Shown: positions 1-5,853 of the stretch, piece by piece
Position numbering within the stretch: position 1 is the first letter of the stretch
How the letters are laid out: the number at the start of each line of letters is the position of its first letter
Assembly: GCA_002049825.1 (NCBI GenBank)
Contig: MVCZ01000168.1
Location: 1-7,064, forward strand
DNA from: Candidatus Zhuqueibacterota bacterium 4484_188
Lineage (GTDB): Bacteria > Calditrichota > Calditrichia > RBG-13-44-9
DNA: 7,064 nt
Direction: 5' to 3'
Position numbers and translations under genes: made by a program
The notes under the pieces: model-generated
Databases searched by the model: none
The model's input: only the letters and a program-made list of their open reading frames with translations
Told to the model about the DNA's origin: nothing

Positions 1-258
1 ATGGGGTAAATGAGTGTGTCGTCTTCATTGAAAGACAATTCCGGCAGGGGTGAAATGTGCGGCGGATCGTTCTGCGGGTTTACCGTGGTTAAAATGGTAT
101 CGGCATCAGAGAGCAGCCCGGGGTCGGTCACCGTGAACACCACTTCAAAAATACCGCTGGAATCGGTGGTAGCGGTAAAGGTGGCGGTGTGGGTGAGCGA
201 ATCGATGGCAATTTGCAGATCGCCGGTGCCGATTTGAAAATGGTAAATCGTTTTCCCC
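1..258 (-). CDS. Out-of-frame continuation of the adhesin-like protein, second cadherin-like domain (partial)
   Basis: Read with codons starting at position 239 and continuing to the left edge, this strand is fully open and protein-like. It includes the motifs GTGDLQIAIDS, TATFTATTDSSG, FTVTDPGLLSDADT, TTVNPQNDPP and LPELSFNEDDT. The TVNPQNDPP...FNEDDT pattern matches the end of one cadherin-like domain and the start of the next. It closely parallels TVSPVNDPP...FSEDDS near residues 760-781 of the main segment. It is therefore the genuine continuation of that gene, offset by one base. The left boundary is the window edge; the right boundary is approximate because the exact shift position is not known. 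More cadherin-like domains, and possibly a C-terminal sorting or anchoring domain, would be expected outside the window. Confidence 0.7.
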
Positions 259-2775
259 GCTTTGCGATGGTGCCGTTTCTTCAAGCCGGTTTCCAGCAGG
301 AAATTTGTTTGCCCGGGTTTGTTCTGCGCCGCTCGTTCCAGCCCGTGCCGAAATCACCTCCGCGGTAAATTTCATGTTAATAGTATCGTTATTCACGTCA
401 AACACGTATTGATTTAGTTTCAGCTTTGCCGAATCATCTTCCGAAAAGGTAACATTGGGTATGCTGTCCAGCGATGGCGGGTCGTTCACCGGGGAAACGG
501 TCACGTACACCGTCGCGGTATCTCGCCCGCCCCTGCCGTCGGAAATAATATACGAGAACGTATCGCTGCCAAAGAAATCCGGTGCCGGATAATACGCCAG
601 CGAACTGTCGCTAATCTGGATAACCGTGCCATAAATGGAGGTGCTGTGTCCCACAATGGAAATGGAATCGCCGTCAACATCGTAATCGTTGCGTAGCACA
701 TTTACCAAATTGTCCGTATCCTCATCGGTAAAGAGGCTGTCGTTCACCGCCACCGGGGGGTGGTTGACCGTATCGACGGCGATGAGAATCAAAACCGCCG
801 GGAAATAGTGAGGAATCAGCTTGATGCCGCCGCCCACATTTGCCCCGATAATTTGTTGGAACCAGCCGCTGAGAGCGCCGTAGTGCATAATCTCAAAACT
901 ATCGCCTTCCGCCGGGGTAAAACCGCCCACCAGGGAATTGTTCAGCAGCCCGTCCAGAATCGCCGCTTGCGAAATGTCCAGTTGGTCGTACTCGCTGCCG
1001 GGAGCATTTCCGCCCAATTCAATATTCAGCGAAGCGGTTGAACTGTGGTGGTAATCGCTGTTCACGGTAAACACACCGGTCGAAGGACCGGGACTCACCG
1101 TGCCATCGTTAGTAAACTGCGAACCGGAAACATCCAGGGTGCCGGTTCCCTCGATGGTGCCGTCGACCCGGTTTTCCAGGTTGCCGGTAAAGCGAATTTC
1201 CCCGCTTAAAATGATTAAGTTACCGGAATTGTGGAAAGGCACTTCCACCGTGGTTGTACCGGAACCGGCACTTTTACTGACCGTCCCGAAATTGTTAAAT
1301 GTCCCTCCGCCGCTGTAGGAATCCAGTAATTCATCATTTTGAATGTCAAAACTGCCGCCGGCGTCATTGATAAACTCAGCGCCGCCTTGCATGCGAAAGC
1401 TGCCATCTCCCGACCAGGTTGCCGAACCTTTATTTACCAGAACACATTGTGTAATTGTTCTCCTTATCGGACCGCTGATAGTGAGATCTCCGTTTACAAA
1501 TATGGTGTCCGAACCGGCAATTTGCCCGGCGTCCCACTGAAAAGTCCCGTTTACCGTTAGCGGACCGTCGCCGTCAATCCCTGAGCTGGTTGCGGACAGT
1601 TTAAATGCGGTAGAAGCGTTTATATTTACCCCTTTTCCCGAAGCCTCCAACGTTCCGCCGAAAACATCAAAATCACCCGATCCGGAGATGGTCACATCAT
1701 CCATTCGGTGCGTAGTTCCGGCGTAGATTTGCAGAGTAGCGCCGGAAGAAATATCATAGGTCGCGCTGCTGTCGCTGCCGGTGGTCAGGCGAATTTTCCC
1801 GGATTGAATTTGCACGCTGCCACGGTTGTTAAAGCTGACCTCGAACGAGGTACTGCCGCCGCCGGAAGATTTGGTCACTGTCCCTTCGTTCAGGAAAGTT
1901 GCGCCGCCAATGTATAAATCGAGCACCTGGTCATTCTGGATGGTAAAATTTGCCCCGGACTTATTATGAAAAACGGCGCCTTCATGCAGCCGCAGCCGTC
2001 CGGTGCCGCTCCGGGTGCAGGTAGCGGAGTTACTGAGCGTTCTTCCTTTCAAATCTTTGTAATCATAGCCGGAAATATTAAACGTGCCATTCACCGTAAA
2101 ACCGCCGTTTCCCTGGATAAAACCGCCGGTCCAATCGAATTTGCCGCTCACCGTCACATTACCGTCTCCTTCAATGATTCCGTCGGAAAGACCCAGGTCA
2201 TTGATTGAGTTATCGACCTGGAAATTGAGCGTTCCGCCGCTGATGTAGGTCTTGCCACCGACCGTGTAGGTGCCGGCAAAATTTACCGTACCGGCGCTGA
2301 ATTCCACATCGCCGCTGGCATTGATCACCGAGCCGGATTGAAAATCGTAGACCGCCCCGGCGCCGCTGAATTCAAGTACCGTTGTTGGGCCGCCGGCGAA
2401 ATTACCACTCTGTAATCCACCACGGTCAAAAATCAATTGCCCGCCAAAAATTGAAACCAGCCCGTAATTATTGAACACGCATCCAATTACCGTTTGCCCT
2501 CCCCCCAGGGTTTTTGTAAACTGCCCTAAATTGTTGAAGGTGGCGGTTCCCACATTTACCTCCAGGTCTGCAGCGGTTTGAATATCAAAACTTGCCCCTG
2601 CCTGGTTCTGAAAAACCGCGCCGTTCTGCATTCTGAAATCACCGTTACCGTTCCAATGGGCATCCCCGGTGTGGGTAATCTGGTGCCCGTTCAAAATTTT
2701 CGGGGCGTCCCCGGTCAGGTTCAGCGTGGAAGTGGTGGTCAGGTTCACCGCAATTTCTCCAGCCGACCAGTCCAT
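145..2775 (-). CDS. Adhesin-like repeat protein with cadherin-like domain (main segment of interrupted gene)
   Basis: This 876-codon frame is the body of the secreted protein whose signal peptide lies at 2791-3054. The frame is already open upstream of its ATG back to the TAG, so that ATG is probably not a natural start. The sequence is rich in Gly, Ser, Thr and Asn, with short alternating strands as in beta-helix or autotransporter passengers. Three related units of about 132 residues lie at roughly -9 to 120, 203-334 and 402-533. Residues 540-668 resemble the closing part of autotransporter passengers (YDQLDIS, FTPAEGDSFEI). Residues 671-760 form a cadherin-like/Big_9-type domain (PPVAVND, NDYDVDGD, FFGSDTFSYIISDG, ATVYVTV). 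A second such domain begins at NDPP near 764. About the last 38 residues, after a probable frameshift near 237-258, are out of frame; the true continuation is on another frame to the left edge. The likely role is cell-surface adhesion or a matrix/envelope structure; the exact family and secretion route are unknown. Confidence 0.75.
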   Translation of the reverse strand: MDWSAGEIAVNLTTTSTLNLTGDAPKILNGHQITHTGDAHWNGNGDFRMQNGAVFQNQAGASFDIQTAADLEVNVGTATFNNLGQFTKTLGGGQTVIGCVFNNYGLVSIFGGQLIFDRGGLQSGNFAGGPTTVLEFSGAGAVYDFQSGSVINASGDVEFSAGTVNFAGTYTVGGKTYISGGTLNFQVDNSINDLGLSDGIIEGDGNVTVSGKFDWTGGFIQGNGGFTVNGTFNISGYDYKDLKGRTLSNSATCTRSGTGRLRLHEGAVFHNKSGANFTIQNDQVLDLYIGGATFLNEGTVTKSSGGGSTSFEVSFNNRGSVQIQSGKIRLTTGSDSSATYDISSGATLQIYAGTTHRMDDVTISGSGDFDVFGGTLEASGKGVNINASTAFKLSATSSGIDGDGPLTVNGTFQWDAGQIAGSDTIFVNGDLTISGPIRRTITQCVLVNKGSATWSGDGSFRMQGGAEFINDAGGSFDIQNDELLDSYSGGGTFNNFGTVSKSAGSGTTTVEVPFHNSGNLIILSGEIRFTGNLENRVDGTIEGTGTLDVSGSQFTNDGTVSPGPSTGVFTVNSDYHHSSTASLNIELGGNAPGSEYDQLDISQAAILDGLLNNSLVGGFTPAEGDSFEIMHYGALSGWFQQIIGANVGGGIKLIPHYFPAVLILIAVDTVNHPPVAVNDSLFTDEDTDNLVNVLRNDYDVDGDSISIVGHSTSIYGTVIQISDSSLAYYPAPDFFGSDTFSYIISDGRGGRDTATVYVTVSPVNDPPSLDSIPNVTFSEDDSAKLKLNQYVFDVNNDTINMKFTAEVISARAGTSGAEQTRANKFPAGNRLEETAPSQSGENDLPFSNRHRRSANCHRFAHPHRHLYRYHRFQRYF
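1177..1572 (-). repeat. Internal protein repeat unit 3 of the adhesin
   Basis: Third unit, aligned by GDGPLTVNG, TFQWDAGQI, GDGSFRMQGGAEFIN, GSFDIQNDELLDSY, GGGTFNNFGTVSKSAGSGTT, VPFHNSGN and SGEIRF. It is the best preserved copy of the element pattern and leads directly into the autotransporter-like closing region (about 772-1158). Confidence 0.65.
1774..2169 (-). repeat. Internal protein repeat unit 2 of the adhesin
   Basis: Second unit, aligned by GDGNVTVSG, KFDWTGG, LHEGAVFHN, ANFTIQNDQVLDLY, GGATFLNEGTVTKSSGGGST, VSFNNRGS and SGKIRL. It lies about 212 codons after the equivalent point of unit 1 and about 199 before that of unit 3. Each unit is followed by a more variable spacer. Divergence is high enough that the units look like old protein repeats, not recent DNA duplications. 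Confidence 0.65.
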
Positions 2776-2805
2776 GATTCCCTGAATCGCCTAACTGCCG
2801 CTTCC
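2416..2805 (-). repeat. Internal protein repeat unit 1 of the adhesin
   Basis: First of three related units of about 132 codons. Shared landmarks are a G-x-G-x-x-x-V/I-x-G opening, an x-W-x-x-G strand, a GDFRMQNGAVFQN element, F-D-I-Q, a GTATFNN element, the run GGGQT, and a closing FNNYG...G-x-L-I-F. The in-frame TAG at 2791-2793 lies in the opening strand of this unit, where units 2 and 3 have Val and Leu. Confidence 0.65.
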
Positions 2806-3054
2806 CTGGATAGTGGCGTTGCCGAATGTGAAATTATTGATCGATTTACTCCCGCCCAGGTTTACCACGCCGGAGTTAATGGTCACATTGTCTCCGTTGC
2901 CGGGAACCCCGTTCGGCGACCACATGTTCGAATCGTCCCAGTCTCCCGCACCGCCCTGCCAGGTGTACGATGTCTGTGCGAAAAGGGAATACAGGGGAAA
3001 GAGTAACAGGCAAAATAAAACGGTGACAAAAAATAAGTACTGTTTATTCTTCAT
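2791..3054 (-). CDS. N-terminal segment of large secreted adhesin-like protein (ends at in-frame TAG)
   Basis: This 87-codon segment begins the large surface protein that continues leftward. Residues 1-26 form a typical Sec signal peptide: lysines at 2 and 4, a hydrophobic run from about 7 to 25, and probable cleavage after Ala26 (LFA/Q). There is no lipobox. The mature part starts with TWQGG, a tryptophan and a PNGVPGNGD stretch, the pattern found at the start of many autotransporter-associated beta-strand proteins. The ATG at 3054-3052 is followed directly by the signal peptide, so the start is well supported, although no clear Shine-Dalgarno sequence precedes it (upstream bases read GAACCACC). 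The segment stops at TAG (2793-2791). The same frame stays open beyond it and continues the first internal repeat, so this is a gene fragment and not a separate small secreted protein. Confidence 0.75.
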   Translation of the reverse strand: MKNKQYLFFVTVLFCLLLFPLYSLFAQTSYTWQGGAGDWDDSNMWSPNGVPGNGDNVTINSGVVNLGGSKSINNFTFGNATIQGSGS

Positions 3055-3258
3055 GGTGGTTCAATTTTGAATGCAGAATTCGGCGTGTGGAATTCGTGGC
3101 AATTAAACAGTAATTTCGCACTTTATAATTCACCGGGACGTGAAGCAAAATGGATGTTGGGAATTTGAAAAAGGGACTGAACTCGATTCTCAAATTTTTC
3201 ATTTTTTCCCTGGCAGAAATTTTGTTTCAAGAGCAAATTATTAATTAGAGGTATTGTT
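3055..3258. promoter_or_regulatory. Divergent intergenic region and probable long leader of the cold-shock gene
   Basis: This 204-base gap separates the divergent adhesin and cold-shock genes, so it should carry promoters for both. On the plus strand a perfect TATAAT sits at 3124-3129 with only a weak upstream partner (TTAAAC, 3103-3108). If used, it would give the cold-shock mRNA a leader of about 120 bases. Within that leader AATTTGA (3162-3168) can pair with TCAAATT (3190-3196), an AT-rich stem that would be weak at higher temperature. Long structured leaders are established for cold-shock genes in other bacteria, so the arrangement is plausible, but the promoter itself is not proven. No good promoter for the adhesin could be picked out. 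Confidence 0.35.
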
Positions 3259-3462
3259 GTGGAAAAAGGTACAGTCAAATGGTTCAACGGAGCCAAAGGT
3301 TACGGCTTTATTAGCCGTGAAAGTGGGGATGATGTATTCGTGCATTATTCATCAATCGAAGACAACGGTGGATATCGTTCTTTAGAAGAAGGCGATGCTG
3401 TGGAATTCGAGGTAACTGATGGTCCCAAAGGTTTACAGGCAACATCTGTACATAAGATTTGA
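3259..3462 (+). CDS. Cold-shock domain protein (CspA family)
   Basis: This is a complete 67-residue cold-shock protein, a single OB-fold that binds single-stranded RNA and DNA in the cytoplasm and acts as an RNA chaperone. The RNA-binding motifs are intact: RNP1-type KGYGFI at residues 13-18 and RNP2-type VFVH at 26-29, with the conserved opening GTVKWFN at 4-10 and an EGD...FE pattern near 44-51. The length matches the family norm. The start is a GTG at 3259-3261, supported by AGAGG at 3247-3251 seven bases upstream and by exact agreement with the family N-terminus. The stop is TGA. A strong hairpin terminator follows 24 bases after the stop, so the gene is probably monocistronic. Which paralogue it corresponds to (cold-induced or constitutive) cannot be told from the sequence. 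Confidence 0.95.
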   Translation: MEKGTVKWFNGAKGYGFISRESGDDVFVHYSSIEDNGGYRSLEEGDAVEFEVTDGPKGLQATSVHKI

Positions 3463-3486
3463 AGTAAAGGAACCATTAAAAAAAGT

Positions 3487-3516
3487 AACCCCGGTTTTGC
3501 CACCGGGGTTTTTTTT
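3487..3516 (+). terminator. Rho-independent terminator, possibly acting in both directions
   Basis: AACCCCGG (3487-3494) pairs perfectly with CCGGGGTT (3503-3510) around an 8-base loop, and a run of eight T follows (3509-3516). This is a textbook terminator for the cold-shock gene. On the opposite strand the same stem is followed within two bases by a run of T (the A run at about 3478-3484), so it may also end transcripts of the convergent RRM gene that stops at 3588. Confidence 0.9.
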
Positions 3517-3581
3517 GTACCATTTATTAAATTTCCCTGAAACTCTATCCCGCTTCCCAAGGTAGCAGCAATGTTTTAAAG

Positions 3582-3599
3582 CGCCGGTTAAAAACGGCG
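3582..3599 (-). terminator. Weak hairpin overlapping the end of the RRM gene
   Basis: On the minus strand CGCCG and CGGCG (3595-3599 and 3582-3586) form a 5-bp stem around the stop codon, followed only by CTTTAAAA. The short stem and poor T run make it a doubtful terminator. The bidirectional hairpin further down at 3487-3516 is the better candidate. Confidence 0.25.
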
Positions 3600-3884
3600 A
3601 AAGCCGCCGCCACTGCCGCCTCTGCCATGGCGCTTGTTTTCTTTTTTCTTCCGGGCTTCGTTTACGATGATTGACTTTCCCTTCATTTCGCTGCCATCCA
3701 ATTTTTTGATCGCCTCTTCTGCCTCGGTCTTTATGCGCATTTCCACAAATCCGAATCCTCTTGATTCATTTGTGTAACGATCCTTGAGAATGGTGACCGT
3801 TTCCACCACCCCATATTCCTCGAATGCACTGCGCAAATCCTGATCGGTTACATCAGACGCTAAATTACCAACATAGATGTTCAT
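3588..3884 (-). CDS. RRM-domain RNA-binding protein (RNP-1 type)
   Basis: This is a complete 98-residue protein with a single RNA recognition motif, similar in architecture to the small Rbp-type proteins of cyanobacteria and other bacteria. RNP2 is IYVGNL at residues 3-8 and RNP1 is RGFGFVEM at 42-49, both with the aromatic residues that stack on RNA bases. The domain runs to about residue 77. A basic glycine/arginine-rich tail (78-98, including HGRGG and SGGGFRR) follows and probably adds non-specific RNA contacts. The ATG at 3884-3882 is chosen because GGAGGAG (3897-3891) lies six bases upstream and the RRM starts immediately; a longer in-frame reading to 3938 adds unrelated residues. The stop is TAA. 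It converges on the cold-shock gene. Its molecular targets are unknown; a role as RNA chaperone or in cold adaptation is inferred from the family. Confidence 0.93.
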   Translation of the reverse strand: MNIYVGNLASDVTDQDLRSAFEEYGVVETVTILKDRYTNESRGFGFVEMRIKTEAEEAIKKLDGSEMKGKSIIVNEARKKKENKRHGRGGSGGGFRRF

Positions 3885-4402
3885 GAAATTCTCCTCCAGT
3901 GTTTTGATGTGTTCTATTTTATTTAAAAATAAACTCAAAAATCGAGCAGTAAAAAAGGAAGAACGTTTTGAAAAAAACTATTTCTGTTCGGCGGAATCTT
4001 GGTATCCCGGAAATTCGAACCGCAGAAAATAGGTTTGTGCTGTGAACTAAATCCGATGCTCCCTTTTTTATGCTTCCTGCTAATAAGAGAAAATAACTGA
4101 AGGTGTTGGTAAAGAATTGGAAGAACTGGATGTCATCTTCAATTATTCGGATAATCGCTTTATTCTGCAACTATCGGTTGAAATGCTATGGAAACATATT
4201 AGCATTATTTAAAAATAATAATCTTTCCCCGGGAAAGAAACCCTTATTTTAGAAATGAATATAAGGCGGTTGAGAATAGGGGACTCGGTACCGGTAATCA
4301 ATTCATCTGTTTGCCGGAAGCCCCCTGTTCCAAAATGTCGCTTAATAATTTTACTTTTTGGGAAATATTTCGTATATTTTGCAGGTTTATTTCTGATAAA
4401 CG
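3885..4402. other. AT-rich intergenic region without a convincing gene
   Basis: These 518 bases contain only short, compositionally biased reading frames, none with a ribosome site or recognisable motif. The plus strand has a start-less open stretch of about 40 codons (roughly 4096-4212, starting just after TAA TAA and ending at TAA) with a protein-like look (GKELEELDVIF), possibly a gene remnant. The right end should hold the promoter of the PDZ-like gene. A TATATT at 4373-4378 is a possible -10, about 24 bases before its start codon, but no good -35 partner is visible. Confidence 0.5.
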
Positions 4403-4780
4403 ATGAAATTCGAACAGAAACATTTTTTGGCAATTTTCCTGATGGTGCTTATTTTTTCTGTATTGGGATTGCTCAATCTTTCCCGTCGTCCGGGGCTGCC
4501 TTTTCCTTTTGAAACAGAAAATGAACAGGTTGTATTAATACCATCTCCGGGTGAGCGCGGCTTTGAATTATCGGCAAAGACCCGCTTAATTTCTATTGAT
4601 GGTTTCCGGGTGAAAAACCGGGAGCAATTATTTGCGGTTGTGTAGCGGAAAAAAATCGGCGAGACGCTGAAGGTGCAACTCGAAGGCGGCAGAGAATTAA
4701 AAGTGCAACTGATTGCCCGGAATAATTTTTGGTATCTTTTATGGATTCCCGGCATTGACTACCAGGATATGAGCTTTGTG
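4403..4780 (+). pseudogene. Membrane-anchored PDZ-like protein, N-terminal remnant with in-frame TAG
   Basis: The frame opens with an ATG at 4403, without a strong ribosome site. It encodes a short cytoplasmic start, a single hydrophobic helix at about residues 7-26, a linker, and a PDZ-like fold from about residue 55. The PDZ signature is TRLISIDGFRVKNREQLF, where family members typically read x-x-I-x-x-I-D-G-x-x-V. The frame hits TAG at 4643-4645, after residue 80, but resumes as RKKIGETLKVQLEGGRELKV, which is exactly the expected last part of a PDZ domain. After LIARNNFWYLLWIPGI (about 4755) the resemblance fades. From 4810 the frame runs antisense through the DJ-1/PfpI gene. The protein looks truncated at its 3' end, perhaps once part of a larger sensor or protease with more membrane segments. 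The function is unknown; a remnant is the best reading. Confidence 0.6.
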
Positions 4781-4809
4781 TGTGGAGACGACAGTTGCCT
4801 TATTGTGTC

Positions 4810-5397
4810 TCAGGCTTCAATCCGCGAACCTAACACCTCCAGGAATTTACGCATCCATTCCGGGTGTGCCGGCCAGGCAGGTGCGGTCACCAGGTTGCCG
4901 TCCACGTTGGCATTAGAAAAAGTGTCGTTGTTGGCAATCCAGGTAGCGCCGGCGTTTTCCACTTCCGGTTTCACTGCCGGGTAGGAAGAACAGGCGGTTC
5001 CTTCGAGCACACCAGCCGCCGCCAGGATTTGCGGACCGTGGCAGACCGCGGCAATCGGTTTTTTCTCCTTGGCAAAATGGCGGGTAATTTCCAAAACTCG
5101 TTCGTTGAGCCGCAAATACTCCGGCGCGCGTCCGCCGGGAATCAATAGCGCACCGTAATCCGCCGGGTTTACCGAATCGAAATCCGCGGTCACCCGGAAA
5201 TTATGGCCCACCTTCTCGGTGTAGGTCTGGTCGCCTTCAAAATCGTGAATGGCGGTCTTCACCGTGTCGCCGGGCTTTTTGTCCGGACAAACCGCATCCA
5301 CCTGGTGACCAACCATGGTCAGTATTTGGTAAGGAACCATTGCTTCGTAATCTTCCATGAAATCGCCGACGAACATCAAAATCTTCTTTTGTGCCAT
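4810..5397 (-). CDS. DJ-1/PfpI family protein (class I glutamine amidotransferase-like)
   Basis: This is a complete 195-residue cytoplasmic enzyme of the DJ-1/PfpI superfamily. The key residues are present: the conserved acidic residue Glu18 in DFMEDYEAMVPYQ, the LLIPGGRAPEYLR loop at 84-96, and the nucleophile elbow AAVCHGP with Cys119 followed by His120. The stretches KTAIHDFEGDQTYTEK (47-62) and NLVTAPAWPAHPEW near the C-terminus resemble the plant DJ-1D-like branch more than classical PfpI or YhbO. Family members act as glyoxalase III, proposed protein/nucleotide deglycases, or chaperones; which activity applies here is not decidable. The ATG at 5397-5395 is supported by AAGGAGGA (5411-5404), and a longer in-frame reading to 5463 adds unrelated residues. 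The stop is TGA. The gene is monocistronic by context and converges on the PDZ remnant. Confidence 0.92.
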   Translation of the reverse strand: MAQKKILMFVGDFMEDYEAMVPYQILTMVGHQVDAVCPDKKPGDTVKTAIHDFEGDQTYTEKVGHNFRVTADFDSVNPADYGALLIPGGRAPEYLRLNERVLEITRHFAKEKKPIAAVCHGPQILAAAGVLEGTACSSYPAVKPEVENAGATWIANNDTFSNANVDGNLVTAPAWPAHPEWMRKFLEVLGSRIEA

Positions 5398-5429
5398 TTT
5401 GTTTCCTCCTTTAGTTTTAGTTGTCCGGT

Positions 5430-5457
5430 AATTTAAATTATTTTTTCCAAAATGCAA
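5430..5457 (-). promoter_or_regulatory. Candidate sigma70-type promoter for the DJ-1/PfpI gene
   Basis: On the minus strand TTGCAT (5457-5452) and TAAATT (5435-5430) are separated by 16 bases and lie just ahead of the ribosome site and start codon at 5397. Each box is close to consensus, but AT-rich intergenic DNA gives such matches by chance. Confidence 0.4.
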
Positions 5458-5550
5458 GAACAAATCCGGGGATTTGAGGGCAGCGTGATGTCAAGTAAGT
5501 GCTCGGGCTGTCACATATTCAATTCTCTCACTCGATTGCTTTCGTAACAT

Positions 5551-5575
5551 CCCCCTTTATCCACTTCGAAGGGGG
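5551..5575. repeat. Perfect 7-bp GC-rich inverted repeat
   Basis: CCCCCTT (5551-5557) and AAGGGGG (5569-5575) form a perfect stem with an 11-base loop. Neither strand has a T run after it, so it does not look like a standard terminator. It sits in the otherwise featureless gap between the DJ-1/PfpI gene and the ROK kinase. It could be a copy of a dispersed genomic repeat or a structured RNA element. Confidence 0.5.
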
Positions 5576-5732
5576 AAATAGAAAACTTACCCGGTAAGAG
5601 CCACTAGTAGTGATAGATAGAAGACCGCTTTAGTCATCGTATCCAATAAATGCCATTCAAAGTGTTTCTACATTTGAGACAGGTGATTCAGTTAGAGTGG
5701 ACCTGATTGTACCCGGAAGGAAATTTTTTTTA

Positions 5733-5761
5733 TTTAAACCGGCTCGTATGAATGTTATATT
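5733..5761 (+). promoter_or_regulatory. Candidate promoter of the ROK kinase gene
   Basis: TTTAAA and TATATT with a 17-base spacer match sigma70 boxes moderately (about four of six at -35). Transcription would start near 5768, giving a leader of about 85 bases before the ATG at 5854. The region is AT-rich, so the match is only suggestive. Confidence 0.3.
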
Positions 5762-5853
5762 ATCTTCCTGTTTGGCAGCAAATGAAACCGGGGAAGAGTT
5801 GATTTGCACAGCTATTTTTCTTTTGAACCTGACGCTTAACAGAAGGATATAAA

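Larger units (their letters stand above)
5464..5853. other. Intergenic region upstream of the ROK kinase
   Basis: No gene with a start and ribosome site is visible. The plus-strand frame from 5634 to its TAA at 5850-5852 is open for 72 codons and contains a protein-like stretch (STFETGDSVRVDLIVPG), but it lacks an early start codon and becomes AT-driven later, so it may be chance or a remnant. The 3' part should contain the promoter of the kinase. TTTAAA (5733-5738) and TATATT (5756-5761), 17 bases apart, are a candidate. Confidence 0.45.

Noticed and set aside
145..240. Last ~30 residues of the 876-codon adhesin frame as genuine C-terminus
   Set aside because: They are rich in Arg, His and Phe and unlike the rest of the protein, while the neighbouring frame carries clear cadherin-like motifs to the window edge.
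760..3070. Several plus-strand open frames of 65-142 codons opposite the adhesin
   Set aside because: They are antisense to a repeat-rich gene with clear domain structure, have no ribosome sites or motifs, and arise from its codon composition.
3076..3095. Two GAATTC hexamers 14 bases apart in the divergent region
   Set aside because: Short restriction-site-like repeats of this size occur by chance; no operator symmetry extends beyond them.
3919..4170. Minus-strand frame of 83 codons upstream of the RRM gene
   Set aside because: It starts at TTG without a ribosome site, is low-complexity Phe/Ile-rich, and overlaps the region that should hold the RRM promoter.
4209..4755. Minus-strand frames opposite the PDZ-like gene
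   Set aside because: They show no recognisable motif, and the plus strand there encodes a membrane helix and a PDZ-like fold.
4785..4811. Hairpin at the end of the DJ-1/PfpI gene (GAGAC-G-ACA pairing with TGTGTCTC)
   Set aside because: The stem contains a bulge, overlaps the stop codon and has no T run after it, so a terminator call is not justified.
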